This document shows, piece by piece, positions 9,249 through 18,218 of a stretch of DNA of 64,000 nt. Source of the stretch: Streptomyces aidingensis (GTDB lineage Bacteria; Actinomycetota; Actinomycetes; Streptomycetales; Streptomycetaceae); NCBI RefSeq assembly GCF_900112355.1, contig NZ_FOLM01000011.1, forward strand, positions 62,001-126,000, read 5' to 3'. The translations under genes were made by a program, and so were the position numbers. Within the stretch, counting starts at the first letter, position 1. Each line of letters starts with the position of its first letter. The notes beneath the pieces are model-generated. The model ran no database searches and was not told where the DNA came from. It worked only from the letters and a program-made list of their open reading frames with translations.

Positions 9249-9284
9249 CCGTCCCGCCTCCGGCGAGGCACGCGGGCGGGACGG
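9249..9284 (+). terminator. Hairpin between convergent genes
   Basis: Arms CCGTCCCGCC (9249-9258) and GGCGGGACGG (9275-9284) form a perfect 10-bp stem with a 16-base loop, just after the stop of the coiled-coil gene. There is no clear U-tract, which is common in high-GC terminators. Confidence 0.6.
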
Positions 9285-9362
9285 AGGCCGCTGCGGCGCT
9301 GTGCGTCCGGCCGGGGGGGTGTGGGGGTGATGGGGCGCCCGGGGGTTGAACCTTTCGGGGAT

Positions 9363-9406
9363 TTATCCACAAAGCGAGACCGCCTGTGGATGAGCGCTGT
9401 GGACAA
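9363..9406. promoter_or_regulatory. DnaA-box-like trio in an intergenic region
   Basis: TTATCCACA at 9363-9371, TGTGGATGA at 9385-9393 and TGTGGACAA at 9398-9406. The last is the exact reverse complement of TTGTCCACA, the preferred Streptomyces DnaA box. The site lies between two convergent genes, so a promoter role is unlikely. Titration of DnaA is possible. Confidence 0.5.
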
Positions 9407-9450
9407 CTCGGTTGTCCGCCAGTGGGTTTCGGGCCGCCCGGCGCCAGCGG

Positions 9451-11268
9451 TCAGGAGCCCGGCTTGATGCGGGCCAGGGCGCGGCGGGCGCGCGGCGAGA
9501 CGCGGCCCAGCACGCGCAGCACCCGCGCCTCCGTCGTCACCGGCACCACCGCCGCGTTGTCGAGCACCGCCCGCAGAATGGCGGTGGCCACCTTCTCCGG
9601 CGGGTAGTTGCGCCGCTCGTACAGCCGGGAGACCTCCTCCCGGCGGCGGGCCTCCTCCGCCTCGTCCGTCCCGGCGAAGCGGGTGGTGCGGGTGATGCCG
9701 GTGCGCACGATGCCCGGGCAGACGGCGCTCACCCCGATGCCGTGCTCGGCCAGCTCCCCCCGCAGGCACTCGCTCAGCATCAGCACCCCGGCCTTGGAGG
9801 TGGAGTACGCCGGAGTGGAACGGGAGGGCTGGTAGGCGGCGAGCGAGGCCACATTGACGATATGGCCGCCCTCGCCCCGCTCCGCCATCTGGCGGCCGAA
9901 CAGCCGGCAGCCGTGGATGACGCCCCACAGATTGACGTCCAGCACCCGCCGCCACTCCTCGGCCGTGGTGGCCAGGAACGGGCCGGCCAGCCCGACGCCC
10001 GCGTTGTTGACGAGGATGTCCGGCGCACCGTGCCGCTCCGCGACCTCGGCCGCCAGCTTCTCCATCGCGGCCTCGTCACCGACGTCCACCGGGTGTGCCC
10101 AGGCGTCGGGTGCGCCCAGCCGCCGGGCCGCCGCCGCGGTGCGGGCGGCGCCCTCGCCGTCCCGGTCCACCGCGATCACCCGGGCGCCGGCCCGGGCAAA
10201 GGCATGTGCGGTGGCCCGGCCGATGCCGCCGGCCGCGCCCGTGACCAGCACCAGTTGCCCGCCGAGCCGTTCCGTCCAGCGGTTGCCGGCCCGGCGGGCG
10301 GGCGCCGCGGCGACGGTCCGGGCCTTGTTCTCGGCCTTGCTCTCGGCCTCGGCCTTGTTCTCGGCCTCGATCTCGTCGGCGAAGCCGGCCACCAGCCGGG
10401 CGATCCGCTCCGGACGGCTGCGCGGCGCCCAGTGCCCGCCCGGCACGGAACGGCGCACCAGCCGGGGCACCCACTCCTCCAGCCCTTCGTGCAGCCGGGG
10501 CGAGACATAGGGGTCGTCGGTGGGCTGGATCACCTGCACCGGCGCGTGCGCACGGGTGGCCGGCCGGGGGTCGCGCAGCCGGGGGCGCACATTGTCGCGG
10601 TAGAGCCACAGCCCGTGCGCGGCGTCGCGGCGCAGCGAGCCGGTGGGGTAGCCGTCCGCGGGCAGGTGCTCCATCCGGCGCAGCAGCGCGGGGAAGACCG
10701 CGCCGACCGGGCCCCGCCAGGCCAGTTCGGGCAGCAGCGGAAGCTGGAACAGGCCGATGTACCAGGAGCGCGCGCCCTGGGCGAGAAGCTGGGCGAGATT
10801 GCGCGGGGTGGGGTGCAGGGCGCGGCGCCTGAGCCACCTGCCGAGGTGGTCCAGGCAGGGCCCGGAGAGCGAGGTGAAGCCGGCGATCCGGCCGTGGGTG
10901 CGGGCCGCGGTGGTGAATTCCCAGCCCTGCACCGAGCCCCAGTCGTGGCCGACCAGATGCACCGCCCGGCCGGGGGCCAGGGCGTCGGTCACGGCCAGGA
11001 AGTCCTCGGTCAGCTTCTCCAGGGTGAAGCCGCCGCGCAGCGGGCGCGGGGCCCGGGAGCGGCCGTGTCCGCGTACGTCGTAGGCGATGACGTGGAAGCG
11101 CGGGGCCAGGCGGCGCGCCACCGCGTCCCAGACCTCCTTGGTGTCCGGATAGCCGTGCAGCAGAACGACGGTGGGGCGGTCGGCGGCGGCGGTTCCGTAC
11201 TCGGCGGCGCACAGGGTGAGGCCGTCCCCGGTGCGGATGTGGTGCTCGGCCGGCGCCTGCTGGGCCAT
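9451..11268 (-). CDS. EphD-like fusion: alpha/beta hydrolase plus short-chain dehydrogenase
   Basis: A two-domain protein of about 605 residues resembling mycobacterial EphD. The N-terminal alpha/beta-hydrolase half has the HGYPD oxyanion region and a nucleophile elbow GHDWGS, as in epoxide hydrolases. An Ala/Glu/Lys-rich linker follows (about residues 320-345). The C-terminal half is a classical SDR with TGAAGGIG for NAD(P) binding, NNAG, and the catalytic Ser/YSTSK motif. Likely substrates are hydrophobic epoxides or lipids; this is inference from the family. I chose ATG at 11268; a TTG in frame at 11349 lies inside an inverted repeat and is less likely. No partner gene is adjacent. Confidence 0.87.
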   Translation of the reverse strand: MAQQAPAEHHIRTGDGLTLCAAEYGTAAADRPTVVLLHGYPDTKEVWDAVARRLAPRFHVIAYDVRGHGRSRAPRPLRGGFTLEKLTEDFLAVTDALAPGRAVHLVGHDWGSVQGWEFTTAARTHGRIAGFTSLSGPCLDHLGRWLRRRALHPTPRNLAQLLAQGARSWYIGLFQLPLLPELAWRGPVGAVFPALLRRMEHLPADGYPTGSLRRDAAHGLWLYRDNVRPRLRDPRPATRAHAPVQVIQPTDDPYVSPRLHEGLEEWVPRLVRRSVPGGHWAPRSRPERIARLVAGFADEIEAENKAEAESKAENKARTVAAAPARRAGNRWTERLGGQLVLVTGAAGGIGRATAHAFARAGARVIAVDRDGEGAARTAAAARRLGAPDAWAHPVDVGDEAAMEKLAAEVAERHGAPDILVNNAGVGLAGPFLATTAEEWRRVLDVNLWGVIHGCRLFGRQMAERGEGGHIVNVASLAAYQPSRSTPAYSTSKAGVLMLSECLRGELAEHGIGVSAVCPGIVRTGITRTTRFAGTDEAEEARRREEVSRLYERRNYPPEKVATAILRAVLDNAAVVPVTTEARVLRVLGRVSPRARRALARIKPGS

Positions 11269-11318
11269 GTCCACCGTGGTCCACCGTCCCGTTCTCGATT
11301 GTCCGGGCCACACCCGGT

Positions 11319-11359
11319 TACCCGCGGGTAGGAACTGCGGTGCTGACAAAATGTCAGCA
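11319..11359. promoter_or_regulatory. Inverted repeats upstream of the EphD-like gene (candidate operator)
   Basis: TGCTGACA at 11341-11348 and TGTCAGCA at 11352-11359 form a perfect 8-bp inverted repeat around AAA, the geometry of a TetR-family operator. A second palindrome, TACCCGCGGGTA, lies at 11319-11330. Both are within 95 bases of the gene start. No regulator gene is nearby, so a remote repressor is implied. Confidence 0.55.
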
Positions 11360-11410
11360 ACCCGCCCGCGGCGTCAAGGGTGCGGTCCGCCGTCGAGCGG
11401 TCCGGTCAGA

Positions 11411-12208
11411 CTACGCCTCCCCCGCCAGGGTCAGGGCGCGCAGCCGCCGCCCCGCGTACCAGGTGGCGCCCACCGTGGCCACGGTCAGCAGAATGATCCC
11501 GGCGGCCAGGCCGACCTCCGACTCGATGCCCGCCCCCGGCGCGGCGATCCGTTCCGCGATGGACAGCCCCCACTGCTGGATGGAGAGCGCCCGGGCGCCC
11601 GGCACCAGGGAACCGAACAGGGCCTCCCACACCAGCGCGTAGACCAGGCCCAGCACCACCGCGTTCCGGGAGACCGTGCCCATCAGCAGAAAGACCGCGC
11701 TGTAGGCGATGGACGCCACCGCCGCCGCCGCGGCATAGGCCACCGCGATGCGCTGGCTGTTGCCCCCCAGGATCACCCCGGCGACCAGCGTGGGCAGGGC
11801 GGTGAACAGCATGGTGACGCCGACCGCCACCAGCAGTTTGGTGGTGATGATCACATGCCGCTTGACCGGCTTGGACAGCAGATAGACCACCGAGCCGTCG
11901 TCGATCTCCGGGCCGATGGCACCGGTGCCGGCGACCACCCCGATCAGCGGCACCATGGCGGCCAGCGCGAAGCCGCCCAGGATCTCGGCGGCGGCCCGGT
12001 CGTCCGCCCCGGTCTGGGTGCGGATCAGCACGGAGATCAGCAGCAGCAGCGCGGGCAGCGCCATCAGGATCAGGGCCCGGCGCCGGCCGAGCAGCGCGCG
12101 CAGGGTGAGACGCCCCACGGTGGGGTGGTACACGGCCGGCCCGCGCGGCGCCCGCGCCGGGGCGGGCGGCACCGGCGCCGGCGCCGGGGAGGTGGAGGTG
12201 GAGGACAT
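11411..12208 (-). CDS. ABC-2 type exporter permease
   Basis: A 265-residue integral membrane protein with about six hydrophobic segments and an Ala/Pro-rich cytoplasmic N-terminus. The motif SKPVKRHVIITTKLL after EIDDGSVVYL is typical of ABC-2 permeases. It is the last gene of a four-gene leftward block (14122-15102, 13176-14132, 12256-13173, 11411-12208) made of two ATPase-permease pairs. It probably pairs with the ATPase at 12256-13173. The cargo is unknown. Confidence 0.88.
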   Translation of the reverse strand: MSSTSTSPAPAPVPPAPARAPRGPAVYHPTVGRLTLRALLGRRRALILMALPALLLLISVLIRTQTGADDRAAAEILGGFALAAMVPLIGVVAGTGAIGPEIDDGSVVYLLSKPVKRHVIITTKLLVAVGVTMLFTALPTLVAGVILGGNSQRIAVAYAAAAAVASIAYSAVFLLMGTVSRNAVVLGLVYALVWEALFGSLVPGARALSIQQWGLSIAERIAAPGAGIESEVGLAAGIILLTVATVGATWYAGRRLRALTLAGEA

Positions 12209-12255
12209 GCGGTCTGGCTCCTTGGAAGGCAGAGGCAGGCGGAGTGCGGACGGCG

Positions 12256-13173
12256 TCAGGCGCTGACCAGGTAGGAGAAGACGCTCTCCAGCGACTCGTC
12301 CGAGGGCGAGACGGCCAGCAGCCGGATGGAGTGCTGCCTGGCCAGCCGCGGCAGCTGCTCGGCGAAGCGGTGGAAGTCGACCGCCTGGACGCGCAGCGCG
12401 CCCTCGCTCCGGTCGATCTCGATGCCGCTGGTCGAGGCGTCCGCGATCAGCGCGGCGGCCAGCGCCCGGTCGTCGCTGGAGCGGATCAGGTACTGGTGCG
12501 GACGGTCGGTCATCAGCCGCCGGATCTTGCGGAAGTCGCCGGAGGCGGCATGCCGGCCGGCCACGATCACCTCGATGTGCGAGGCGAGCTGCTCGACCTC
12601 CTCCAGGATGTGCGAGGAGAACAGCACCGTCCGGCCCTGGGCGCCCATCTTCCGCAGCAGATCCATCAGATGCATGCGCTGGCGCGGGTCCATGCCGTTG
12701 AACGGCTCGTCCAGCAGCAGCACGGACGGGTGGTGCACCAGCGCGGAGGCCATCTTGACGCGCTGCCGCATGCCCTTGCTGTAGGTGGCGATGCGGCGGT
12801 CGGCCGCCGCGGTCATCTCCACGGTCTCCAGGGCGGCGCGGGCCGCCGCGCCCGGCTCGGCCAGGCCGTGCAGTTCGGCGTTGGCCAGCACAAACTCACT
12901 GCCGGTCAGGTAGTCGTACATGCCCTCGCGCTCGGGGACGAGCCCGATCTCGCGGTAGGCCGCCTCGTTCTGCCAGATGACCCCGCCGTTCAGGGTGACC
13001 TCGCCCGAGGACGGGGCCAGGAAGCCGCTCATCATATGGATCAGGGTGGATTTCCCGGCACCGTTGGGACCGAGCAGCCCCGTGATGCCGGGCCCGATGT
13101 CCAGGCTGACGTCGTTGACGGCCACCACATTGCCGAACCAGCGGGAAGCGCTCTTGATCTGGATCAGGGACAC
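12256..13173 (-). CDS. ABC transporter ATP-binding protein
   Basis: A 305-residue nucleotide-binding subunit. Walker A is GPNGAGKST, the signature is YSKGMRQRVKMA (a variant of LSGGQ typical of ABC-2 exporters), and Walker B is SVLLLDEP. I chose GTG at 13173; it lies two bases after the stop of the upstream permease gene, so the two are translationally linked. The protein is related to the ATPase at 14122-15102, which suggests a tandem duplication of an ATPase-permease unit. Confidence 0.92.
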   Translation of the reverse strand: MSLIQIKSASRWFGNVVAVNDVSLDIGPGITGLLGPNGAGKSTLIHMMSGFLAPSSGEVTLNGGVIWQNEAAYREIGLVPEREGMYDYLTGSEFVLANAELHGLAEPGAAARAALETVEMTAAADRRIATYSKGMRQRVKMASALVHHPSVLLLDEPFNGMDPRQRMHLMDLLRKMGAQGRTVLFSSHILEEVEQLASHIEVIVAGRHAASGDFRKIRRLMTDRPHQYLIRSSDDRALAAALIADASTSGIEIDRSEGALRVQAVDFHRFAEQLPRLARQHSIRLLAVSPSDESLESVFSYLVSA

Positions 13174-13175
13174 GG

Positions 13176-14132
13176 TCAGATTCCCGCCTTCCGGTAGCGG
13201 CGCAGCAGCAGGGCGCAGCACAGCGCGGTGAGGCCCACGATGACCAGGGGATAGGCGGCGGCGATCGCGCCGTCCGGGGCAAGGTTGCCGGGGAAGTCCG
13301 TCTCGTCGGTGAACAGCAGGCCCTGGAGGCCGTCGATCAGGGTGCCCGGCGAGAACAGGCCCAGCGCCATCGCCAGATCGTCGTTGCCCTGGTCGTAGGC
13401 GACGAACTGCACCGCGGTGGCCGCGAAGTAGGGGACGGTGAGCACGGCGATCACGGCGGCCACGCCGAAGCCGCGGCGCGGGGTGAAGGAGGCCACCAGC
13501 AGGGCGATGGCGGCGTGCAGCGCGGCGAAGACGACGGTCATCGCCAGCCCTTCGGCCAGGCCCCGGGTCTGCTCACCGAAGGGCATCTTGGCCAGCAGCG
13601 CGCCGATGTAGAGGATCAGCACCGGAGCCCCGGTGAAGATGATCAGCGCGGTGGTCAGCGCCGTCAGCTTGGCCGCCACATAGTCCAGCCGCTCGATGGG
13701 GCGGGAGAAGTACAGCGGCACGGTGCGGAAGCGCAGGTCCAGGGAGACCATGTGCGGCGCGGCCAGGGCCAGGAAGAGACCGATCACCGGCTGCATCCAG
13801 ACCGCGTAGCGGGCGTAGTCGATGGGGAGTTCGTCGATCCCGACGGTCACCGACACGGCCACCATCACCAGCGCGGGGGTGGCCACGATGGCGAAGAAGA
13901 GAAACGGCAGCACCTTGGAGCGGGCGGAGCGGCCCAGGCCGTAGGCGCCGCGCAGCGAGTGCTCGAACAGGGAGCGGCGGGCATAGGAGCGGCCGAGCCG
14001 TTCCCCGCCGTAGGCGCGGTAGCCGATGTCCATGATCCGGGCGTCGGGCGCCTGGGCCCGCTCCGGAGCCCCGCCCGGTGCCCGGTCCGCGCGGGCCGCT
14101 CCCGCCTTGCCGGTCCCGAGGTCAGACTGCAT
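13176..14132 (-). CDS. ABC exporter permease
   Basis: A membrane protein of 318 residues. A cytoplasmic N-terminal stretch of about 90 residues is followed by roughly six membrane segments. RTVPLYFSRPIERLDYVAAKL matches the conserved loop of ABC-2 permeases. ATG at 14132 is supported by GGGAGC a few bases upstream and overlaps the preceding ATPase gene by 11 bases. It probably works with the ATPase at 14122-15102. Confidence 0.88.
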   Translation of the reverse strand: MQSDLGTGKAGAARADRAPGGAPERAQAPDARIMDIGYRAYGGERLGRSYARRSLFEHSLRGAYGLGRSARSKVLPFLFFAIVATPALVMVAVSVTVGIDELPIDYARYAVWMQPVIGLFLALAAPHMVSLDLRFRTVPLYFSRPIERLDYVAAKLTALTTALIIFTGAPVLILYIGALLAKMPFGEQTRGLAEGLAMTVVFAALHAAIALLVASFTPRRGFGVAAVIAVLTVPYFAATAVQFVAYDQGNDDLAMALGLFSPGTLIDGLQGLLFTDETDFPGNLAPDGAIAAAYPLVIVGLTALCCALLLRRYRKAGI

Positions 14133-15102
14133 GGCCGGTGCTCCCTTCTGCCGGGGCGGACCCGGATCCGACGGCGGCCGGCTCGCGGTCCTGGAAGACC
14201 TCGGCGATGCGGTGCCGGTGCTGTTCCATCCGCACCAGCCCGAGGCCGAGCTCGGCGACGGTGTCGCGGATCGTGTCGTACGCCGCCTGGTCCTCGCCCG
14301 GGTCGACATGCACATTGCGGCCCTCGCCGGGCTCCACGGCCAGCCCGGCCGCGGCCAGCGCGGTGCGCAGCGCGCCCGCCCCGTCCGGGTGCGCGTCGGT
14401 GTCGGTGACCTCGATCAGCAGCGTGCTGGTGGTCTGGGTGAAGCCGGCGATGGACTCGCTGCGCAGCAGCCGGCCGCCGTCGATCACCACGATGTGGTCG
14501 CCGGTGCGTTCCAGTTCGCCCAGCAGATGCGAGGTGACCAGCACGGAGATGCCGAAGTCCGTCCACACCCGGCGGATCAGGCCGAGCATCTCGTCCCGCC
14601 CGGCCGGATCGAGGCCGTTGGTCGGCTCGTCCAGCAGCACCAGCTTGGGGTCGTGCACCAGCGCCTGGGCCAGCTTGACCCGCTGCTTCATGCCGGTCGA
14701 GTAGCCGCCGATGGGGCGGTAGCGCTCCTCGTAGAGACCGACGTGGCGCAGCGTGTCGGCGGTCCGTTCGCGGGCCGCGGTGCGCGGCAGGCCGGACATG
14801 CGTGCCATATGGACGACAAACTCGGTGGCCGAGATGTCGGGCGGCAGGCAGTCGTGCTCGGGCATGTAGCCCACCTGCTCGCGGATGGCCGCGCCGTCCA
14901 GCGCGCTGTTCCTGCCCAGCACACTGGCGCGGCCCTCGGTGGCCGGGGCCAGCCCGAGCAGGATCTTGATCAGGGTTGATTTTCCGGCCCCGTTGGCGCC
15001 CACCAGGCCGGTGACGCCCGGGCCGATGTCCACGGTCAGCCCGTCCAGGGCGGTCACCGAGGGGTACCGCTTGGTGAGGCCGTCGGTAGCGATCACTGTC
15101 AC
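14122..15102 (-). CDS. ABC transporter ATP-binding protein
   Basis: A 326-residue ATPase, first gene of the leftward exporter block. Walker A is GANGAGKST, the signature is YSTGMKQRVKLAQ, and Walker B is KLVLLDEPTNG. I chose GTG at 15102, with TAGCGT as a possible -10 seven bases upstream, which would make the transcript leaderless. GTG at 15096 is an alternative. The C-terminal 80 residues are an accessory domain seen in drug and lantibiotic exporter ATPases. Confidence 0.92.
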   Translation of the reverse strand: MTVIATDGLTKRYPSVTALDGLTVDIGPGVTGLVGANGAGKSTLIKILLGLAPATEGRASVLGRNSALDGAAIREQVGYMPEHDCLPPDISATEFVVHMARMSGLPRTAARERTADTLRHVGLYEERYRPIGGYSTGMKQRVKLAQALVHDPKLVLLDEPTNGLDPAGRDEMLGLIRRVWTDFGISVLVTSHLLGELERTGDHIVVIDGGRLLRSESIAGFTQTTSTLLIEVTDTDAHPDGAGALRTALAAAGLAVEPGEGRNVHVDPGEDQAAYDTIRDTVAELGLGLVRMEQHRHRIAEVFQDREPAAVGSGSAPAEGSTGHAV

Positions 15103-15261
15103 GCCCAAGACGCTATCGCCCTGTGGTGCGGGACACGTCAGACCGGAGTCCCGGAAGCTGTCCTTCCCAGGGATGAGCCGCCCGTAAGGGCTGTCGGCCG
15201 GAAGACGGCCCGGCACCCGGGAGGATCCCTGGGGGACGCGCCCGGGGACGCCCGGGGACGC

Positions 15262-16215
15262 TCAGGAGATGAGCTGGGGCAGACCGTCGCTCACAATGCG
15301 TTCGAAAACCTTCTGGTCGCCGGCGAAGAGCGAATCCGGCACCGGCCAGTGCACCACCAGCTCGGTGAACCCGGCCGCCAGCGCGCCGCCGGCCAGCTCG
15401 ACAAAGGCGTCCACCGATTCCAGCGGGCGGTGCGGGGTGAAGCCGGTGAGCAGGATCTTGCCCAGGGCGGCGGGCTCCCGGCCGGCCTCCTCGCAGATCG
15501 CGGAGAGCTGGTCCACCTGACGGGCCAGGGCGCGCAGCGCGGCCCGCGGACCGGCGTCGGCGGCGGCCGGATCGCCGGTGGTGACCCAGGCCTGGCCGTG
15601 GCGGGCGGCCAGCCGCATGCCGCGCGGGCCGGTGGCGGCCACGGCGAACGGCAGCCGGGGCCGCTGCACGCAGCCGGGTACGTTGCGCACCTCGTGCGCG
15701 GAGTAGTAGTCACCGGTGTAGGAGACCCCGCCGGGGCCGCCCTCGCTCAGCAGCCGGTCCAGCAGCCGGACGAACTCGGCGAAGCGGTCGGCGCGTTCGC
15801 GCGGGGTCCAGGTGTCCTGGCCGAGCGCGGTGGCGTCGAAGCCGGTGCCGCCGGAGCCGATGCCCACGGTGACCCGGCCCTCGGAGACGTCGTCCAGGGT
15901 GATGAGTTCCTTGGCCAGGGTGACCGGGTGGCGGAAGTTGGGGGAGGTGACCAGGGTGCCCAGGCGCAGCCGGGTGGTGGCGGTGGCGGCGGCGGTCAGG
16001 GTGGGGATGGCGCCGTACCAGGGACCGTTGCGGAAGCTGCGCCAGGAGAGGTGGTCATAGGTGTAGGCGGTGTGGAACCCGAGTTCCTCGGCCCGCCGCC
16101 AGTGCCGGCGCCCTTCCGTCGGCCATCGGTGGACCGGCAGGATGACGGTCGACAGCCGCAGCGGTTCGGCGGCGGGCGACGAGGGCTCCGGCGGCGTGGG
16201 CAACACGGCAGACAT
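15262..16215 (-). CDS. LLM-class F420-dependent oxidoreductase
   Basis: A 317-residue TIM-barrel protein of the luciferase-like monooxygenase/F420 reductase family. Recognisable parts are TAYTYDHLSWRSF, RLRLGTLVTSPNFRHP, LAKELITLDDVSEGR and GIGSGGTGFD. The substrate is not predictable. ATG at 16215 has no strong Shine-Dalgarno sequence; TAGGCT eight bases upstream could serve as a -10 for a leaderless transcript. It is transcribed divergently from the HAD gene at 16311. Confidence 0.9.
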   Translation of the reverse strand: MSAVLPTPPEPSSPAAEPLRLSTVILPVHRWPTEGRRHWRRAEELGFHTAYTYDHLSWRSFRNGPWYGAIPTLTAAATATTRLRLGTLVTSPNFRHPVTLAKELITLDDVSEGRVTVGIGSGGTGFDATALGQDTWTPRERADRFAEFVRLLDRLLSEGGPGGVSYTGDYYSAHEVRNVPGCVQRPRLPFAVAATGPRGMRLAARHGQAWVTTGDPAAADAGPRAALRALARQVDQLSAICEEAGREPAALGKILLTGFTPHRPLESVDAFVELAGGALAAGFTELVVHWPVPDSLFAGDQKVFERIVSDGLPQLIS

Positions 16216-16310
16216 ACCACCGCAGCCTAGGCCCTTCGGGTATGCTGGCGGGTCACGTCTTCCCAACGAACCATTCGCCTCACCCGGCTCATTCGGGCGG
16301 AAGTGCGCCC

Positions 16311-17282
16311 ATGTGTGCTGGCATATGCGCCAAGATTATGGCTGTGACTCCCACATATCCCGGCATCCTCGCCGACGCCCGCCCCGACTCCCTTCCCGAC
16401 AGCGGCTCCCCCGACGCACTGCCCGTCGGCTCCCCGCCCGACCGCCCGCTGCCGCGTCCGCGTCCCCGGCTGATCGCCACCGACCTTGACGGAACGTTGC
16501 TGCGGCACGACAAGACCGTATCCGGGCGCACCATCAGCGCCTTACTCGCCGCCGCCCGGGCCGGCATCCACTGCCTGATGGTGACCGGCAGGCCGGCCCG
16601 CTGGATGACGGTGGTCGGCGAGCTGATCCGCCGCCTGCCCGGCAGCCCGGTCGCCATCTGTGCCAACGGCGCCACCGTGGTCGATCTGCGGCACGGCCGG
16701 CAGCGGCTGATGGACGTCCACCCGCTGGACCGCGCCGACGCCCTGGCCATGGTGCACGCGCTGCGCACGGCCGCTCCCGGCGTGTCCTTCGCCGTGGAGA
16801 GCACCCACGGCATCCACTACGACCCCGACTATCCGCCGTTCTTCCCGGGCGACCCGACCGCCACCACCGGGCCCGTCGACCCCCTGCTGGCCTCGGCACC
16901 GGCGCCCGGCCACGGACCGGTCGTCAAACTCCTGGCCCACCACCGGGAACTGGACCCAGACGACTTCCTGGCGCTGGCCCGCCGCACCGCCGGCGGACAC
17001 GGCCAGATCACCCGCTCCAGCCCCAGCGCGCTGCTGGAGGTGAGCCGCAGCGGGGTCAGCAAGGCCACCACCCTGGCCCGCCACTGCGCCCGCATCGGCA
17101 TCCGCCGCGAGGAGGTCATCGCCTTCGGCGACATGCCGAACGACCTGGAGATGCTGGCCTGGGCCGGCACCTCCTACGCCATGGCCAACGCCCACCCGGA
17201 GGTACTGGCCGCCACCGAACTGCACACCGCCAGCAACCAGGACGACGGCGTGGCCGCGGTTGTGGAGACCCTGCTGGACTGA
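16311..17282 (+). CDS. HAD-superfamily (Cof-type) phosphatase with a TTA codon
   Basis: A Cof-type phosphatase of 323 residues with LIATDLDGTLLRHD, VTGRPARW and FGDMPNDLEM motifs. A Pro/Asp-rich N-terminal extension precedes the domain. ATG at 16311 follows GGCGGAAG by eight bases; ATG at 16338 is the alternative. A TTA leucine codon lies at 16542-16544, in frame, within TISALLAA. In Streptomyces TTA is read only by the bldA tRNA, so full expression should depend on bldA. It is a distant paralogue of the HAD gene at 7444. Confidence 0.88.
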   Translation: MCAGICAKIMAVTPTYPGILADARPDSLPDSGSPDALPVGSPPDRPLPRPRPRLIATDLDGTLLRHDKTVSGRTISALLAAARAGIHCLMVTGRPARWMTVVGELIRRLPGSPVAICANGATVVDLRHGRQRLMDVHPLDRADALAMVHALRTAAPGVSFAVESTHGIHYDPDYPPFFPGDPTATTGPVDPLLASAPAPGHGPVVKLLAHHRELDPDDFLALARRTAGGHGQITRSSPSALLEVSRSGVSKATTLARHCARIGIRREEVIAFGDMPNDLEMLAWAGTSYAMANAHPEVLAATELHTASNQDDGVAAVVETLLD

Positions 17283-17295
17283 GCTCCGCCCGCCC

Positions 17296-17326
17296 GTCCC
17301 CGCGCCGCGCCGCTGGGCGCGGGGAC
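17296..17326. terminator. Bidirectional hairpin between convergent genes
   Basis: GTCCCCGCGCC (17296-17306) and GGCGCGGGGAC (17316-17326) form a perfect 11-bp stem with a 9-base loop. It sits between the stop codons of two convergent genes. Confidence 0.7.
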
Positions 17327-17339
17327 CCACGCCCGCGAC

Positions 17340-18218
17340 TCAGCGGTCGGCGCGGTCGGCGCGGTCGGCGCGGTTCTCATCGGATTCGGCGGGGCTGGAG
17401 AAGCGGGGGCTGCTGTAGTGCGGATGGGTGTAGCCCGCGCCCTCGCCATGCGGCCCGTCCGACGGCGGCTCCCGGCCCTCGGCCGGGCTGGTGAAGCTGG
17501 GACTGGTGAAACTCAGCCGCGGGGTGCGGCTCTCCCGGGGCGGCACGTCCGGCCGGCCCGCGCCGCGGCCGGCGGCGGCCACCGCATCGCGCAGAAACGG
17601 ATTGATGCCGCGCTCCAGCAGCGCCCGCCGCCACTCGGCGCGGGCCTGGTCGAGCTCGGCCGCGGCCCGCGCGACGGCGTCCGCCGCCCGGCCGGCCGCC
17701 GGATCGGCGGTGGCGCCGTTGCGCAGCGCGGTGCCGAACACCACCACCGCGGCGGCCAGTACGCCCGCGCCCGTCATCGCCGCGAACACCCAGCCCGTGG
17801 TGCGCATGCCGGCGGCCACCGGCGGTTCCGGATCGGCCAGCCGCAGGGCGTGCCCGAAAACCAGGAAGACCAGTGCCGCGACCCCGGACAGCACCGGGAT
17901 CAGCACCGCCACCATGGCCGCGAGCCCCGCCCGGGACCCGCCGTCCGCCGGCCCGGCGGACCGGCCGGCCGCCGCCGGGTTCCGTTCCGTCAGCCGCCCG
18001 AACTGCTCGCGCTGGCGCACCAGGCGCCGGTACTCCGCCTCGGCGGCCGGGGCGATCAGCCCGATCGCGTCCACCGCCATGGCCCGCAGCCGTTCCGGGT
18101 CGAAGGAGTCGCCGGCCGGGGAGAATTGCGGATTGCTCCGGGCTCTGCGCAGCGCCTCGTCGAGGATCCGCTCGAACTCCGGCTGATCCTCAGGCAGCAG
18201 ATATGTCGCGCTGTCCAT
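17340..18218 (-). CDS. Two-TM membrane protein of unknown function
   Basis: A 292-residue protein I do not recognise beyond conservation in Streptomyces. An acidic N-terminal part (about 1-95) is followed by two hydrophobic segments (about 100-120 and 145-165) and a Ser/Pro-rich tail with repeats (PSFTSP, SPRFSSP). It ends in RADRADRADR, encoded by three 9-base units at 17343-17369. ATG at 18218 follows GGGGAC. It is monocistronic, with terminators on both sides likely. Confidence 0.75.
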   Translation of the reverse strand: MDSATYLLPEDQPEFERILDEALRRARSNPQFSPAGDSFDPERLRAMAVDAIGLIAPAAEAEYRRLVRQREQFGRLTERNPAAAGRSAGPADGGSRAGLAAMVAVLIPVLSGVAALVFLVFGHALRLADPEPPVAAGMRTTGWVFAAMTGAGVLAAAVVVFGTALRNGATADPAAGRAADAVARAAAELDQARAEWRRALLERGINPFLRDAVAAAGRGAGRPDVPPRESRTPRLSFTSPSFTSPAEGREPPSDGPHGEGAGYTHPHYSSPRFSSPAESDENRADRADRADR

